This document shows, piece after piece, positions 1 through 9,034 of a stretch of DNA of 64,000 bases (position 1 is the stretch's first letter; every line of letters starts with the position of its first letter). Where the stretch lies: NCBI GenBank assembly GCA_046262355.1, contig JBHEMX010000092.1:3780-67779 (forward strand), read 5' to 3'. Position numbers and translations under genes: made by a program. The stretch is from DATADD01 sp046262355. Its GTDB lineage: Bacteria; Actinomycetota; CADDZG01; WHSQ01. The notes under the pieces were generated by a model, which was given only the letters and a program-made list of their open reading frames with translations, was not told the DNA's origin and searched no databases.

Positions 1-2
1 GG

Positions 3-704
3 CAAGCAGGTCTGCAGGGAGCGGCTCGAACCATCGGGGCCGGGCTGTGGGCGGGCCTCATCTCCGGCTTCCTGTGGGGCGGCGTCGGTGGTCGTCTGGC
101 CATGTTCGTCTTGCGCCTGACCTCGGATCCGTCGCTGCGCGGCCTCGAGACCGACGACGGGTTCATCATCGGCCGGTTCTCTTCGGAAACAGGGTTCCTG
201 GTCCTGTTCACAACTGCGCTCGGCGGCTTGGGCGGGCTCTTCTACCTCGCGGTGCGACCGTGGTTGCCGCAGAGGTACCGGCCCGCCGTCATGGCGGTCA
301 TCGGCGCGGCGGTAGGAGGTGCCCTCGTGATCCGTCCGGAAGGCATCGACTTCACACTGCTCGCTCCCTTGTCGCTCGCCATCGCGATGTTCCTCGCCCT
401 GCCTGCGCTGTACGGAGCGGTGATGAGCGCGCTTGCCGAAAGGTTCCTGGCCGAGAGCAGCGGCGCGCGGCGGGGCGCCTGGATCGCCTCTCTGCTGCCG
501 CTCGCCGGTTTCGCTATCGCCGGTGTGTTCGGGCTCGTCCTGGTGGGGGCCTTGGCGGCGCTGTGGGCGCTCGACCGGAGGTTGCCGCTCGCGGAGCTGT
601 GGTGCTCACGACCGATGACATGGGTCGGCCGAGCCGCACTCGCGCTGGCGGTCGTGGTCGCATCCGTAGCACTGACCGGCGACGTTGCAGAGGTCCTTCG
701 CTAG
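3..704 (+). CDS. Integral membrane protein of unknown function (5' end outside window)
   Basis: The frame is open from the first bases to a TAG at 702-704, and no convincing start is seen upstream of the internal ATG at 102, so the gene probably begins before the window. The visible 233 residues form about five hydrophobic segments: one around the GFLWGGVGG stretch, and others near residues 60-80, 95-110, 115-135 and 160-185, with a last helix before a short tail. There is no catalytic motif and no recognised family. It is probably a polytopic inner-membrane protein. A gap of about 60 nt separates it from the nucleoside hydrolase. Confidence 0.6.
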   Translation, partial: QAGLQGAARTIGAGLWAGLISGFLWGGVGGRLAMFVLRLTSDPSLRGLETDDGFIIGRFSSETGFLVLFTTALGGLGGLFYLAVRPWLPQRYRPAVMAVIGAAVGGALVIRPEGIDFTLLAPLSLAIAMFLALPALYGAVMSALAERFLAESSGARRGAWIASLLPLAGFAIAGVFGLVLVGALAALWALDRRLPLAELWCSRPMTWVGRAALALAVVVASVALTGDVAEVLR

Positions 705-767
705 CGGTCACGTCATCGGCGGCGGTCCCCCCGCGCGCCGAGCCCGACTACTCGTAGAGTTGCGTCG

Positions 768-1706
768 GTGACCTTCCTGATCGACTCGGATACCGCGGGC
801 GACGACGTTGCCTCCTTGCTGTTCGGGCTCAGGTGGCCCGGCGTCACGCTCGAGGCCCCAACGATCGCGGCCGGCAACGTTCATCTCCACCAGGCCGTGC
901 GCAACGCTCTGATCACGGTCGAGACGGCCGAACGAACCGACGTGCCCGTGCACCCGGGAGCCGATCGTCCGTTGCTGAAGCCTCTCGTCACCGCGCACTA
1001 CGTTCACGGCGACGACGGCATGGGCAACTCGAACTTCCCGCCGCCGAACGTCGTGGCGTCGTCTCAACACGCTGTCGACGCGATCCTAGACATCGCGACG
1101 CGCCACGCGGGCGAGATCGAGATCATCGCCCAAGCCCCGTTGACGAACCTCGCCCTCGCCTTCATGAAGGACCCGGAGCTTCCGGCCAAGGTGAGAAGGC
1201 TGTGGATCATGGGCGGGAGCAACAACGCGCTCGGCAACATCACCCCCGCGGCGGAGTTCAACTTCTACGTCGATCCCGACGCCGCTCATATCGTCATGAA
1301 CGCCGGCTTCACCGTGACGCTCGTACCGTGGGACGTATGCCTGCGGGACGGCGTCATCATGCGCGCGGAGCTAGGGCCGATCCTCGAGATGGGAAGCGAG
1401 CTGAGCGAGTTCTACCTCGCCGTGAATCGCGCCGCGTGGGACTTCATGCGCACGCATTCCGAGGGTGCGGGCATCGACGGCATAAGCCATCCGGACTCGC
1501 TCATGATGGCGATGGCGATCGATGGCCGGGTCATCGTCGACAGCGCCAACCTCTTCGTCGACGTCGAGCACCGCGGAGAGCTTACGAGTGGCTACAGCCT
1601 CGTGGACGTCAACGGTGTGCTTCACAGACCGCCCAATGCCGAGGTCGTCCTGAGGGCGAACAAGGAGCGCTTCAAGGAGATGCTCATCGAGCTGTTGCGC
1701 AGCTGA
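768..1706 (+). CDS. Inosine/uridine-preferring nucleoside hydrolase family protein
   Basis: This 312-residue protein belongs to the IU nucleoside N-ribohydrolase family, which splits nucleosides to base and ribose using a Ca2+-binding Asp cluster. The N-terminal cluster at residues 6-13 reads DSDTAGDD; the usual DTDPGxDD has Ala in place of Pro here. The mid-domain motif EFNFYVDPDAA and a C-terminal HPD near residue 243 (base-proximal His, Ca-ligand Asp) are present. The GTG start lies 7 nt after a TAGAGT that could act as a -10 box, so a leaderless mRNA is possible, but no -35 box is clear. A ribokinase homologue sits 1.4 kb away on the other strand, which fits ribose salvage (inference). 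Confidence 0.85.
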   Translation: MTFLIDSDTAGDDVASLLFGLRWPGVTLEAPTIAAGNVHLHQAVRNALITVETAERTDVPVHPGADRPLLKPLVTAHYVHGDDGMGNSNFPPPNVVASSQHAVDAILDIATRHAGEIEIIAQAPLTNLALAFMKDPELPAKVRRLWIMGGSNNALGNITPAAEFNFYVDPDAAHIVMNAGFTVTLVPWDVCLRDGVIMRAELGPILEMGSELSEFYLAVNRAAWDFMRTHSEGAGIDGISHPDSLMMAMAIDGRVIVDSANLFVDVEHRGELTSGYSLVDVNGVLHRPPNAEVVLRANKERFKEMLIELLRS

Positions 1707-1762
1707 TCGTCCGGTGAGTGCACCGTGAGTGGCGCATCTCGCAACCTACGGCGCGCCGGCCT

Positions 1763-3103
1763 TCAGCGTCGCGTTGCGGCGGCCTCTGCCCGCTCGATCA
1801 ACGCGTCGGCGCAGGCACGGATGTCTCGCTTCTCGTCGTCCGTGGCGCGCGCGACCCGTTGTTGCACGAGCTGTTCGCAGCGAGCCACGACCTGTGGCCA
1901 CGACTCGGGATCGTCTCCCGCGGCCTGCAGGGCGCGCCGCAGCCAGCGTCGCCCATAGCCTGCATGGATCGCCTCGTCGGCCCAATCGAAATCCATGTCG
2001 CGCTGGCTCGTGCGGTCGCCGAGCGCGCCGAACTCCTCCGCGCGCTCGCGTTTGCGCCCGATGTTCTTGGTCTCGAAGAACGCGAGCATGCCGAGCCTGT
2101 GGACCGGGTCCTGGTCCCGGCACGCGTCGTAGATATAGGAGCCGAGCGGGACGCCGGAGGGTTCGAGACCCCACCACTCCAGTCGCACCTTGCCCATCGT
2201 CATGTGGCGGCTCTCGTCGTAGAGCCAGCGGGCCGCGTCGAAGATGAACTCCCATCCCAGAGGCTGGGCGAGCCCCTGGAGGATCGCTCCCGCGGTCTCC
2301 ACGGCCCACACCTCATTGAGATGGCTCACGGCGCTGCGCACCTGCAGGCGCAGCCCCTCCCCATAGGGGTACGAAGGGTCGACGGCGTCGGGCCAGTAGA
2401 AGGTGCAGCGGAAGTAGTGGGGATCGCGCGCGGGTACCTGCGCGAGCGTGAACGGCTCGCCCGGCGCGATCACCGCGTCCACTTCCGCCGAGGCGCCCGG
2501 TGGTGCGATGCCGGCGCCCCGTGGCTCGAGGCCGAGGCCTCCCCAGCGCTCGAGACGGCGCGCGAGCTTCGAGACCCATCTCTGCGCGCTTGCGCCCTGT
2601 TCGGGGCGCAGCTCCAGCTCCGCCCCGGCCGCCGTCGCTAGGTCGCGCTCTTGGGCCGCCTTCTCGCGCACTGCGAGCTCCAGGAACCGGCGCGTGGGGC
2701 CGTCGGCGACGTCGTCGGACGCCTCGAGGTAGCGCTCGTAGGCGCGCCGCAGAGCGGGCGTGAACAAGGCGGCGAGCGCATGCAGTAGCGCCGCGCCGCC
2801 CGGCGCATGCAGCGCGGCGTCGAACAGCGTGACGAGCTCCACCTCGTCGCCGACGTCGAGCGCGCGATCCGGGTAGCGCAGCTCGAAGACGCGCGCGCGC
2901 AAGGCATCGGCGGTCATCGCGTCCTCCCACGCGCAGCGGGACAGCAGTTGCTTGGACTCGAGCCGATGTACGGCCGGCACCCATCCGCCGCACGCGATGA
3001 CGAGGGCGCGCTCGAGGTGGAAGAAGCGCTTGAGCACGACGGCGCTGTCGAGCCGCATGAGGCGGTCCCTTCCCGGCTCGAGTGGCAGGATCGCCTCGCT
3101 CAT
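1763..3103 (-). CDS. Ferritin-like (di-iron type) protein of unknown function
   Basis: This is a 446-residue, mostly helical protein. Two ExxH motifs, DESRHMTMG and DEAIHAGYG, in the C-terminal half, plus a preceding FFETKN segment, suggest a ferritin-like four-helix bundle with a possible di-iron site. The N-terminal 200 residues are Ala/Leu-rich and not recognised. The ATG at 3103 overlaps the ribokinase stop as ATGA, so the two genes are translationally coupled; a longer reading from upstream would overlap the ribokinase and is less likely. The real function is unknown. Similar proteins are often labelled only 'ferritin-like domain'. Confidence 0.6.
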   Translation of the reverse strand: MSEAILPLEPGRDRLMRLDSAVVLKRFFHLERALVIACGGWVPAVHRLESKQLLSRCAWEDAMTADALRARVFELRYPDRALDVGDEVELVTLFDAALHAPGGAALLHALAALFTPALRRAYERYLEASDDVADGPTRRFLELAVREKAAQERDLATAAGAELELRPEQGASAQRWVSKLARRLERWGGLGLEPRGAGIAPPGASAEVDAVIAPGEPFTLAQVPARDPHYFRCTFYWPDAVDPSYPYGEGLRLQVRSAVSHLNEVWAVETAGAILQGLAQPLGWEFIFDAARWLYDESRHMTMGKVRLEWWGLEPSGVPLGSYIYDACRDQDPVHRLGMLAFFETKNIGRKRERAEEFGALGDRTSQRDMDFDWADEAIHAGYGRRWLRRALQAAGDDPESWPQVVARCEQLVQQRVARATDDEKRDIRACADALIERAEAAATRR

Positions 3104-4047
3104 CGCGACGGGCCTGTCAGCAGCGCCTCGACGTCGGCGCGCCGCGGCAGCGACGGGATCACCCCGAGCTTCGTGCACGCGAGCGCGCCGGCCGCGACCG
3201 CGCGCGCGACCGCATCCTCGAGCGCCTCACGGCGCGCGAGTCCCGCCGCGAGCGTCCCGTTGAAAGCGTCGCCTGCGCCGGTGGAATCGACCACGTCGAC
3301 CGGCTGCGCAGGCAGCGCGACGCTGCCGTCGCTCGTCACGATCACGGCACCCTCGCTGCCGCGCGTAAGCACGACGGTATGGGCGCCGAGCGCCAGCAGC
3401 CTCCCGCAGGCTTCCATGTCGTCGATCGGATCGGCCGGCGACAGCCCCAGCAGTATGCGAGCCTCCGTCTGGTTGGGCGTGAGGATGTCGGCGACGTCGA
3501 AGATCTCCGGCGGCAGAGGCCTCACCGGCGCGGGGTTGAGCACCGTGAGCGCACCTTTCTCTCTGCCGAGCCGCAGTCCCTCGTGCGCGGCCTCCACGGG
3601 GATCTCGAGCTGTGCCATCACCACCGCGCTGGTTGCGATCGCAGCGGCCGCATCCGCCACGTCGGCGCGCGCGAAGAGCGCGTTGGCGCCGGGATCGAGA
3701 AGGATGCGATTATCGCCGGCGGCGTCGATCACGATGAAGCCGAGCCCGGTGTTGCGCGCCGACGTCCTGCGCAGGAAAGTTGTGCCGACCCCCTCCTCGG
3801 CGAACAGCGCGTCGGCGACGTCGCCGAAGGCATCATCGCCCAGGCGGCCGACGAACTCCACGGGTGCGCCCATGCGCGCGACCTGAACCGCCTGGTTGCT
3901 GCCCTTGCCGCCGGGACCCTGATCGAAGTCACGCGCGAGAACCGTCTCTCCGGACACCGGGAAGCGGTCGGCGCGCAGCGTGAGGCCGACGGCGAAGCTG
4001 CCGACCACGGTGACCCGTCCTTGGGCGAAGCTCGTCCGGTCATCCAT
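3100..4047 (-). CDS. rbsK: Ribokinase / PfkB-family sugar kinase
   Basis: PfkB carbohydrate kinase of 315 residues. The N-terminal substrate motif GGKGSNQAVQVARMG is the PfkB signature 1 as found in ribokinases. The C-terminal DSTGAGDAFNG carries the anion hole and catalytic Asp. ATP-dependent phosphorylation of ribose is the likely reaction, although other pentoses or nucleosides cannot be excluded. The ATG at 4047 was chosen; a TTG four codons upstream is also in frame. The gene overlaps the following ferritin-like gene by 4 nt. Together with the nearby nucleoside hydrolase homologue it suggests use of nucleoside-derived ribose. Confidence 0.85.
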   Translation of the reverse strand: MDDRTSFAQGRVTVVGSFAVGLTLRADRFPVSGETVLARDFDQGPGGKGSNQAVQVARMGAPVEFVGRLGDDAFGDVADALFAEEGVGTTFLRRTSARNTGLGFIVIDAAGDNRILLDPGANALFARADVADAAAAIATSAVVMAQLEIPVEAAHEGLRLGREKGALTVLNPAPVRPLPPEIFDVADILTPNQTEARILLGLSPADPIDDMEACGRLLALGAHTVVLTRGSEGAVIVTSDGSVALPAQPVDVVDSTGAGDAFNGTLAAGLARREALEDAVARAVAAGALACTKLGVIPSLPRRADVEALLTGPSR

Positions 4048-4125
4048 CGGCGTCCACAAGTATGGTCACGACGACCCGCTGCGTCTCCACGGGACGCCTG
4101 CAATGGCGCCAACGAAGGAGCGACG

Positions 4126-6105
4126 ATGACGAAGCCCAAGGAGCGGCGGTTCCGTCCGGCCGATGTGCACGAGCAGGTCATGATCCAGGAGCTCGCGCTG
4201 TCGCCGGACGGCTCGAGCGTCGTCTACGCACGTCGCACGATCGAGGACGGCAAGTACCGCAAGCGCCTGTGGCGCGTCGATACCGACGGCGGAAGGCCGG
4301 AACAGCTGACGTTCGCGCCGGCGCGCGACGGCGCGCCGAGGTTCTCGCCGGACGGGACGATGTTGCTGTTCCTCTCGGATCGCTCCGGGCGGGCTCAGCC
4401 GTGGGTCATGCCGGTGGGAGGCGGCGAAGCGCGTCGGGTTGCGGAGCTCGAGGGCGACGTCGCCGGCGCGGAGTGGTCGCCGGACGGCAGACGACTGGCG
4501 CTGCTCGCGCCCAGCGGGAAGGATCGTTACATCGTCGGCCGATCCGAGGACCCGATCGCCCGCCGCATCACCGACCTCACGTGGCAGCTCGACGACGTCG
4601 GCAAGCGGGACCAGTTCAAGAGCGTGTGGGTCGCGCGCCTCGCCGGGGGCAAGCCGAGGAGGATCGTCAAGTCGTCGTTCGAGGCGGCCGCTCCCCTGTG
4701 GTCGCGCGACGGGAAGCGGATCTGCTTCCTCGCCGATCGTCGCCCCGGGGCCGCCATCATGGAGGAGCCCCAGCTGTGGGCCGTGCCGCGCCGCGGCGGC
4801 GAGCCGTCCGAGCTGGCTGCCTTGAAGGGAGCGATCGAGGCTGCGTCGTGGTCGCCGGGCGGCAGACTCGTCGCCGTCGGAGTGGATCGACGGGCGACCC
4901 CCGAGTGGGCCAACCGCGGCCTCTTCGTCGTCGAGGACGGCAAGGCTCGCCGGCTGGCGCCGGAGCGCGACCTCACCGTGACGATCTCTAGCTACGGCGA
5001 TCTCGTGGATCCCGACGCCGTCTTCGGCCTCGCGTGGAGCGACGAGACCGTCATCGCGCTGGTAAGCGAAGCGGGGAGCACGCTCCCCTGCGCCTTCTCG
5101 CTCGACGGCGGCTTCGAGCGCCTCCTCGAGCGCGAGGCGATCTGCACCGCGGTCGCGGCGGCCGCGGGGCGCGTGGTGGTCGTCGCCAACGACGGAGAGC
5201 GACCCGGGGAGGTCTATGCGCTCGAGGGCGGCGAGATGCGCCCGCTCACCGACCATGGCGGCCGCTGGTTCGAGCCCTTTCGGAGGGTGCCGGAGCGTCA
5301 TCGCATCAGCCATCCCCAGGGCCACGACGTCGATGCCTGGCTCGTCCGCGCGCGCGGCAAGAGGACGGCTCGGCCGTTGGTGGTGCAGGTCCACGGCGGT
5401 CCGCACGCGAGCCATGGACCGACGCCGTGGCTCGAGATGATCGCCCTCGCCGATGCCGGGATACACGTCCTCTATGCCAATCCGCGCGGCTCCACGAGCT
5501 ACGGAGAGGACTTCGCCCGAGCTCTGCACGGAGCCTGGGGGGACCCGGACGGCTCGGACATCATGGCGCTGCTGGACTGGGCGGTGGAGGAGGGCCTGAC
5601 GAGCCCCGGACGCATCGGCGTGCTCGGCCTCTCCTACGGCGGCCACATGGTGAACTGGCTGCTCGGGCACTTCCCCGGCCGGTTCGCGGCGGGAGTCAGC
5701 GAGAACCCCGTCACCGACATGGTCGGCGAGTTCGGCGAGTCCGACTTCGGCGTCGCGGTCGACGAGACGGCGGTCGGAGCGGGCAGGCTCCCCGAGGACA
5801 TCGATGCGTTCCTCGAGCGCTCGCCGTACCTGCAGCTCCACAAGAGCGACGCCCCGCTGCTGTTGCTGCAGTCCGAGGAGGATCTGAGGTGCCCCGCGGG
5901 GCAGACCCAGCTCGCCTTCACTATGCTGAGGGCGCGCGGGGCGGAGGTCGAGATGGTGCTCTATCCCAAGGAGTTCCACTACCTCGTCGGCACCGGCCGC
6001 CCCGATCGCCGCGTCGATCGCATCGAGCGGATCGTGGACTGGTTCGAGCGTCACCTCCGCGCAGCCAAGGGCTCCACCGGGCGCACCGCCACCAAGGGGG
6101 ATTGA
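4126..6105 (+). CDS. S9-family prolyl oligopeptidase-like serine peptidase
   Basis: This 659-residue cytosolic peptidase has an N-terminal WD40/TolB-like beta-propeller (repeated SPDG and SRDG blades, residues about 20-370) followed by an alpha/beta-hydrolase domain. The catalytic triad is visible: Ser503 in GLSYGG, Asp586 in SEEDLRCP and His618 in KEFHYL. The order and spacing match acylaminoacyl-peptidase / dipeptidyl-peptidase types of family S9. The start ATG has a GAAGGAG ribosome-binding site; the frame stays open upstream, but that stretch lies opposite the ribokinase and has no better start. The GNAT gene follows 9 nt downstream, so the two are probably co-transcribed. Confidence 0.85.
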   Translation: MTKPKERRFRPADVHEQVMIQELALSPDGSSVVYARRTIEDGKYRKRLWRVDTDGGRPEQLTFAPARDGAPRFSPDGTMLLFLSDRSGRAQPWVMPVGGGEARRVAELEGDVAGAEWSPDGRRLALLAPSGKDRYIVGRSEDPIARRITDLTWQLDDVGKRDQFKSVWVARLAGGKPRRIVKSSFEAAAPLWSRDGKRICFLADRRPGAAIMEEPQLWAVPRRGGEPSELAALKGAIEAASWSPGGRLVAVGVDRRATPEWANRGLFVVEDGKARRLAPERDLTVTISSYGDLVDPDAVFGLAWSDETVIALVSEAGSTLPCAFSLDGGFERLLEREAICTAVAAAAGRVVVVANDGERPGEVYALEGGEMRPLTDHGGRWFEPFRRVPERHRISHPQGHDVDAWLVRARGKRTARPLVVQVHGGPHASHGPTPWLEMIALADAGIHVLYANPRGSTSYGEDFARALHGAWGDPDGSDIMALLDWAVEEGLTSPGRIGVLGLSYGGHMVNWLLGHFPGRFAAGVSENPVTDMVGEFGESDFGVAVDETAVGAGRLPEDIDAFLERSPYLQLHKSDAPLLLLQSEEDLRCPAGQTQLAFTMLRARGAEVEMVLYPKEFHYLVGTGRPDRRVDRIERIVDWFERHLRAAKGSTGRTATKGD

Positions 6106-6114
6106 CGGACCGCG

Positions 6115-6621
6115 ATGATCGACGTCCGGCCGCTCGCAACTGCCGACGAGTACGACGCCGTCTTGCCTCTCATCGCCGACTACCAACGGTTCTACGAGGT
6201 CGAGGACATAGACTCGGAGCGGAACCGCGCCTTCTTCCGCCGCTTCCTCGCGCCGAGCGACGATGGGCTCCTGGTGGGGGCGTGGGACGACGGCGCGCTC
6301 ATCGGTTTCACCTGCCTCGTGTGGACCTTCAGCTCGCTGCATGCGGCCGAGATCGTGTTGCTGGCCGACCTGCTCGTCGCCGCTGAGGCGCGCGGCAGAG
6401 GCGTGGGGCGCGCCCTCATCGACGCGGCCGTGGAGGCGGGTCGGGCTCGCGGCGCCCACCACGTCGAGTGGTTGACCCACATCGACAACCGGCGCGCCCA
6501 GCGCCTCTACGAGAGCGTGGGCGCCGAGCGTTCGGCGTGGTTCGGCTACGAGATCCCGCTCCGCGAGGGTCCGCCCGCCTCGCCGGGGGATGGGTCGCCC
6601 GCAGCCGCGCCCGAGATTTAG
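6115..6621 (+). CDS. GNAT-family N-acetyltransferase
   Basis: This 168-residue GNAT protein has the acetyl-CoA pyrophosphate-binding motif as EARGRGVGRALI (near residues 90-101), followed by the helix beta-strand pattern NRRAQRLYESVGA typical of motif B. Substrate is not predictable. The start ATG lies 9 nt after the S9 peptidase stop, so it is likely the second gene of that operon. The extreme C-terminus is Pro/Ala-rich and probably disordered. Just downstream the 11-mer GATTTAGTCCC is repeated in tandem around the stop codon. Confidence 0.8.
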   Translation: MIDVRPLATADEYDAVLPLIADYQRFYEVEDIDSERNRAFFRRFLAPSDDGLLVGAWDDGALIGFTCLVWTFSSLHAAEIVLLADLLVAAEARGRGVGRALIDAAVEAGRARGAHHVEWLTHIDNRRAQRLYESVGAERSAWFGYEIPLREGPPASPGDGSPAAAPEI

Positions 6622-6721
6622 TCCCGATTTAGTCCCTTCGCGCTATTCAGCTTCCTCCCGCTGATTGGCAGAATCTGGAATGCCAGAGAGTGGCAGTAGG
6701 CAAGACGACAAGGGGGAGATC

Positions 6722-8233
6722 TTGGGACGTACCGGACAGAGGTGGGGCGCGCGCTTGCTCGCCCCGGCGCTTGCGGTCGCGCTGCTCGCCGTCCCGCTCG
6801 TGGGCGGCGTCGCGGTTGCAGATCACGGCGCGCGCACCCTCGACCTCGATCCCGAGGCCGAGAACAGCGGCATCGGCACGAGGCGCTCGATCAAGGGCAT
6901 CCTGAGCTCGGCGCCGGACGTTGCGGCGATCGACATCAACTTCGAGATCGCGGGTCCGAACGACCCCGACAACTCGAGCACCGTGGACTCGCCGGACCTG
7001 TCGTGCACGGTCGAGCTCGGAGCGGTCGACGATGGCGCGACGGCCAACACGGATGAGTCCACGACCTGCACCGTGTCCTACTCGGGCCCGGTCGCGGGCG
7101 ACGACGTGGTGCGCGGCTGGATCGCCGATGCGACCCCGGACATGACAGAGGGCCAGGATGCGGGCGACGAGCCCGGGACCCAGCCCGAGCCGGATGCCAC
7201 CGACGTCGTCGGGACGCTGTGGTTCGACGGGCTCTCGGGGAGCACGCGCATGGACTGCAGCCCCGAGTCGGCCACCGCTTCCGTCGGTTCGAGCGCCGAC
7301 ATCTTTACCTGTGAGGTCGTACGGACCTCGAGCGGGGCCGGCGTCGCAGGTGTTCTGGTCGACGGCGAGAAATTGGGCGGCGCCAACGACGGCGACAACG
7401 CGGCAGCCTTCCCGGCCGACCTCGACGACGCCTGCACGACCGGAGCCGATGGGCGCTGCAAGATAAGGATCGAGGGCAGCTCCGAGGCCGGCACGGCCGA
7501 GATCTGCTTCTGGGCCGACGAAGATGACGATGCCGGCATGCACGCGACCTCCGAGTGGGACGGCGGGGATTGCGACGAGGGCGCGGCCGACGGCCCCACG
7601 AACCTCAACAAGACCGACGTCGTCAAGATGGCGTGGAAGCACGATCGCTCGGTGACCACCGCAGCGTCTGTGGCCAAGGCCGATTACGGTCAGATGGTCA
7701 CGATCGCCGGCGCCATCGATTCGGTCGACGGTGCTTGCGCCGGGGGCGTCGACGTCCACGTCAGCCGCAAGCTCATGGACGGGTCGGTTGAGGACGTGAC
7801 GACCGCGACCACGGCAGCCGACGGGAGTTACTCGACGGTCGCCAAGGCCAACCGAGGCGCGAAGTACTCGGCGATCGTCGACGAGGACGCCACGTGCAGC
7901 GCGGCCGCCTCCGGGACTGCCCAGGTGCTCGTCAAGAAGAAGGTGGGCCTCCGTCTCGCAAAGACGAAGGTCGCCAAGGGCAGCAAGGTGCGCATCCGTG
8001 CCGCGCTCAAGCCGTCTGCAAGCCTGGCGAGACAGCGTGTCGTGCTGTTCAAGTCGACGAACGGCGGCGCCACCTTCAAGCGGGTCGCAGCGAAGGACAC
8101 GAACGCCAACGGCGTAGCGTGGTTCGGGTCCAAGGTCCGCAAGGCCACGCTGTTCCAGGCACGCTCGCCGAAGCAGGACGTGAACTACATCGCCGGACGT
8201 TCAGTGGCGAAGCTGGTTCAGATCAGGAAGTAG
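6722..8233 (+). CDS. Secreted protein with Ig-like repeats
   Basis: A TTG start at 6722 is preferred because AGGGGG lies 5 nt upstream and the product then opens with a clean signal peptide: Arg-rich n-region, hydrophobic stretch LAPALAVALLAVPL, and cleavage near VAVADHG. The mature part is acidic and about 470 residues long. It has several Cys pairs and beta-sandwich-like segments, including one ending in the strand DVVKMAW that resembles bacterial Ig-like (Big) domains. The last 100 residues are Lys/Arg-rich. No enzyme motif is seen. It is likely an exported cell-surface or extracellular protein. A strong terminator hairpin follows the stop. Confidence 0.55.
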   Translation: MGRTGQRWGARLLAPALAVALLAVPLVGGVAVADHGARTLDLDPEAENSGIGTRRSIKGILSSAPDVAAIDINFEIAGPNDPDNSSTVDSPDLSCTVELGAVDDGATANTDESTTCTVSYSGPVAGDDVVRGWIADATPDMTEGQDAGDEPGTQPEPDATDVVGTLWFDGLSGSTRMDCSPESATASVGSSADIFTCEVVRTSSGAGVAGVLVDGEKLGGANDGDNAAAFPADLDDACTTGADGRCKIRIEGSSEAGTAEICFWADEDDDAGMHATSEWDGGDCDEGAADGPTNLNKTDVVKMAWKHDRSVTTAASVAKADYGQMVTIAGAIDSVDGACAGGVDVHVSRKLMDGSVEDVTTATTAADGSYSTVAKANRGAKYSAIVDEDATCSAAASGTAQVLVKKKVGLRLAKTKVAKGSKVRIRAALKPSASLARQRVVLFKSTNGGATFKRVAAKDTNANGVAWFGSKVRKATLFQARSPKQDVNYIAGRSVAKLVQIRK

Positions 8234-8247
8234 CAAGCCTGAGGTAC

Positions 8248-8289
8248 GAGACCGGGGCGGCCTCCGCGAGAGGGGGCCGCCCCGGTCTC
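8248..8289 (+). terminator. Hairpin terminator after secreted-protein gene
   Basis: A perfect 15-bp GC-rich stem, GAGACCGGGGCGGCC pairing with GGCCGCCCCGGTCTC, begins 14 nt after the stop codon. There is only a TCTCTC tract instead of a T-run, as is common in high-GC actinobacteria. Confidence 0.7.
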
Positions 8290-8326
8290 TCTCAGTCACC
8301 GCACCGTCACCGAGAGGAGCACCCCC

Positions 8327-8542
8327 ATGGCCGCCGTCGATTGCTCGAACCACAAGTGCATCAAGCCGGCAAGCATCCACCTGCTGCACCCGCTCGAGGG
8401 CAAGGCCCCAGAGGCCGTGGGCTTCTGGCTCTGCCGCGAGCACGCGGGTGAGCTCGAGGCGGTGCGGCGCTCGCCGGAGGGGGCGACGACCAAGAAGGGC
8501 TCGGCTCTGCTGCGACGGGTCCGGGCACTCGCCGCATCGTAG
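8327..8542 (+). CDS. Small hypothetical protein with Cys/His pairs
   Basis: A 71-residue protein with a good ribosome-binding site (GAGAGGAG, 7 nt before the ATG). Residues 6-11 carry CSNHKC and a later stretch has WLCREHAGE, so four Cys/His ligands could form a small zinc site. The rest is basic at the C-terminus (TTKKGSALLRRVRAL). No known family is recognised. It stands alone between two terminator-like hairpins. Confidence 0.55.
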   Translation: MAAVDCSNHKCIKPASIHLLHPLEGKAPEAVGFWLCREHAGELEAVRRSPEGATTKKGSALLRRVRALAAS

Positions 8543-8558
8543 TTCCCCAACGCGGGGA
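8542..8558. terminator. Bidirectional hairpin between convergent genes
   Basis: TTCCCC-AACGC-GGGGAA forms a short symmetric stem directly at the stop of the small protein gene. It is 10 nt from the end of the convergent haem-binding gene and is suited to stop transcription from both sides. Confidence 0.45.
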
Positions 8559-8568
8559 AACTCGGCCG

Positions 8569-9034
8569 CTAGCTCCCCGGACCGGAGCCGTCATCTTCAC
8601 CGCTCCCGTCCCCGAGGGTTGCGATCAGCCCCTCGATCAACGCCCGTTCCTCCTCATCGGAGAGGCGGGCACCGGGATGGGCGAGCGTGTAGCGCAGCGG
8701 AGGCATCTCGCCCTCCGCGACGGTCTCCGCGGCCTTGTCGCCGTCGTCCTGCGCGCGATCCCACTCCGATAGGTTCAGCTCATCCCTGCCCCTGTCGACG
8801 TCGCGCTGCTGCAGCCATGAGATCGGAGCGATGTTCGAGGACCAGGGCCACTCGGTCTCGTTGCTATGACAGTCGAAACACGCCCGAACGGCAAGCACAC
8901 GCGTGCGGGGACTGTTCCAGTTCGGCTCTCCGGTCACCGGCGGGTCGTCGTGGTTCCGGCCGTAGGGCACGAGCTGGATGAGGACCGAAGATCACGAGGC
9001 CGCTCGCGAGCGCCACGCCCAGCACCTTCTTCAT
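8569..9034 (-). pseudogene. Haem-binding (Haem_bd-type) monohaem protein, frameshifted in signal anchor
   Basis: The body of this protein matches the Haem_bd type: the start YGRNHDDPPVTGEPNW, then a CFDCH haem-attachment motif followed by SNETEWPWSSNIAPISWL, and an MPPLRY segment. The only start in that frame is a GTG at 8970 with no signal sequence. One frame over, an ATG at 9034 with a GAGGAG ribosome-binding site encodes MKKVLGVALASGLVIF, a typical signal anchor. Removing one G from the GG at about 8984-8985 joins the two as VIF-VLIQLVPYGR, which is what family members look like. It is either a recent frameshift mutation or a sequencing/assembly error. It would otherwise be a membrane-anchored c-type haem protein. 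Confidence 0.7.

Noticed and set aside
1718..2641. Plus-strand frame of about 300 codons opposite the ferritin-like gene
   Set aside because: No ribosome-binding site, no motif, and the minus-strand gene has ExxH motifs and an overlap with the ribokinase gene.
3104..3178. 25-residue N-terminal extension of the ferritin-like protein
   Set aside because: It would lie inside the ribokinase gene; the ATGA overlap at 3103 gives a better start.
4066..6480. Very long minus-strand open frame (about 800 codons) opposite the S9 peptidase
   Set aside because: It has no family motif, is rich in Arg/His/Gly from antisense GC codons, and lies opposite a gene with an intact catalytic triad.
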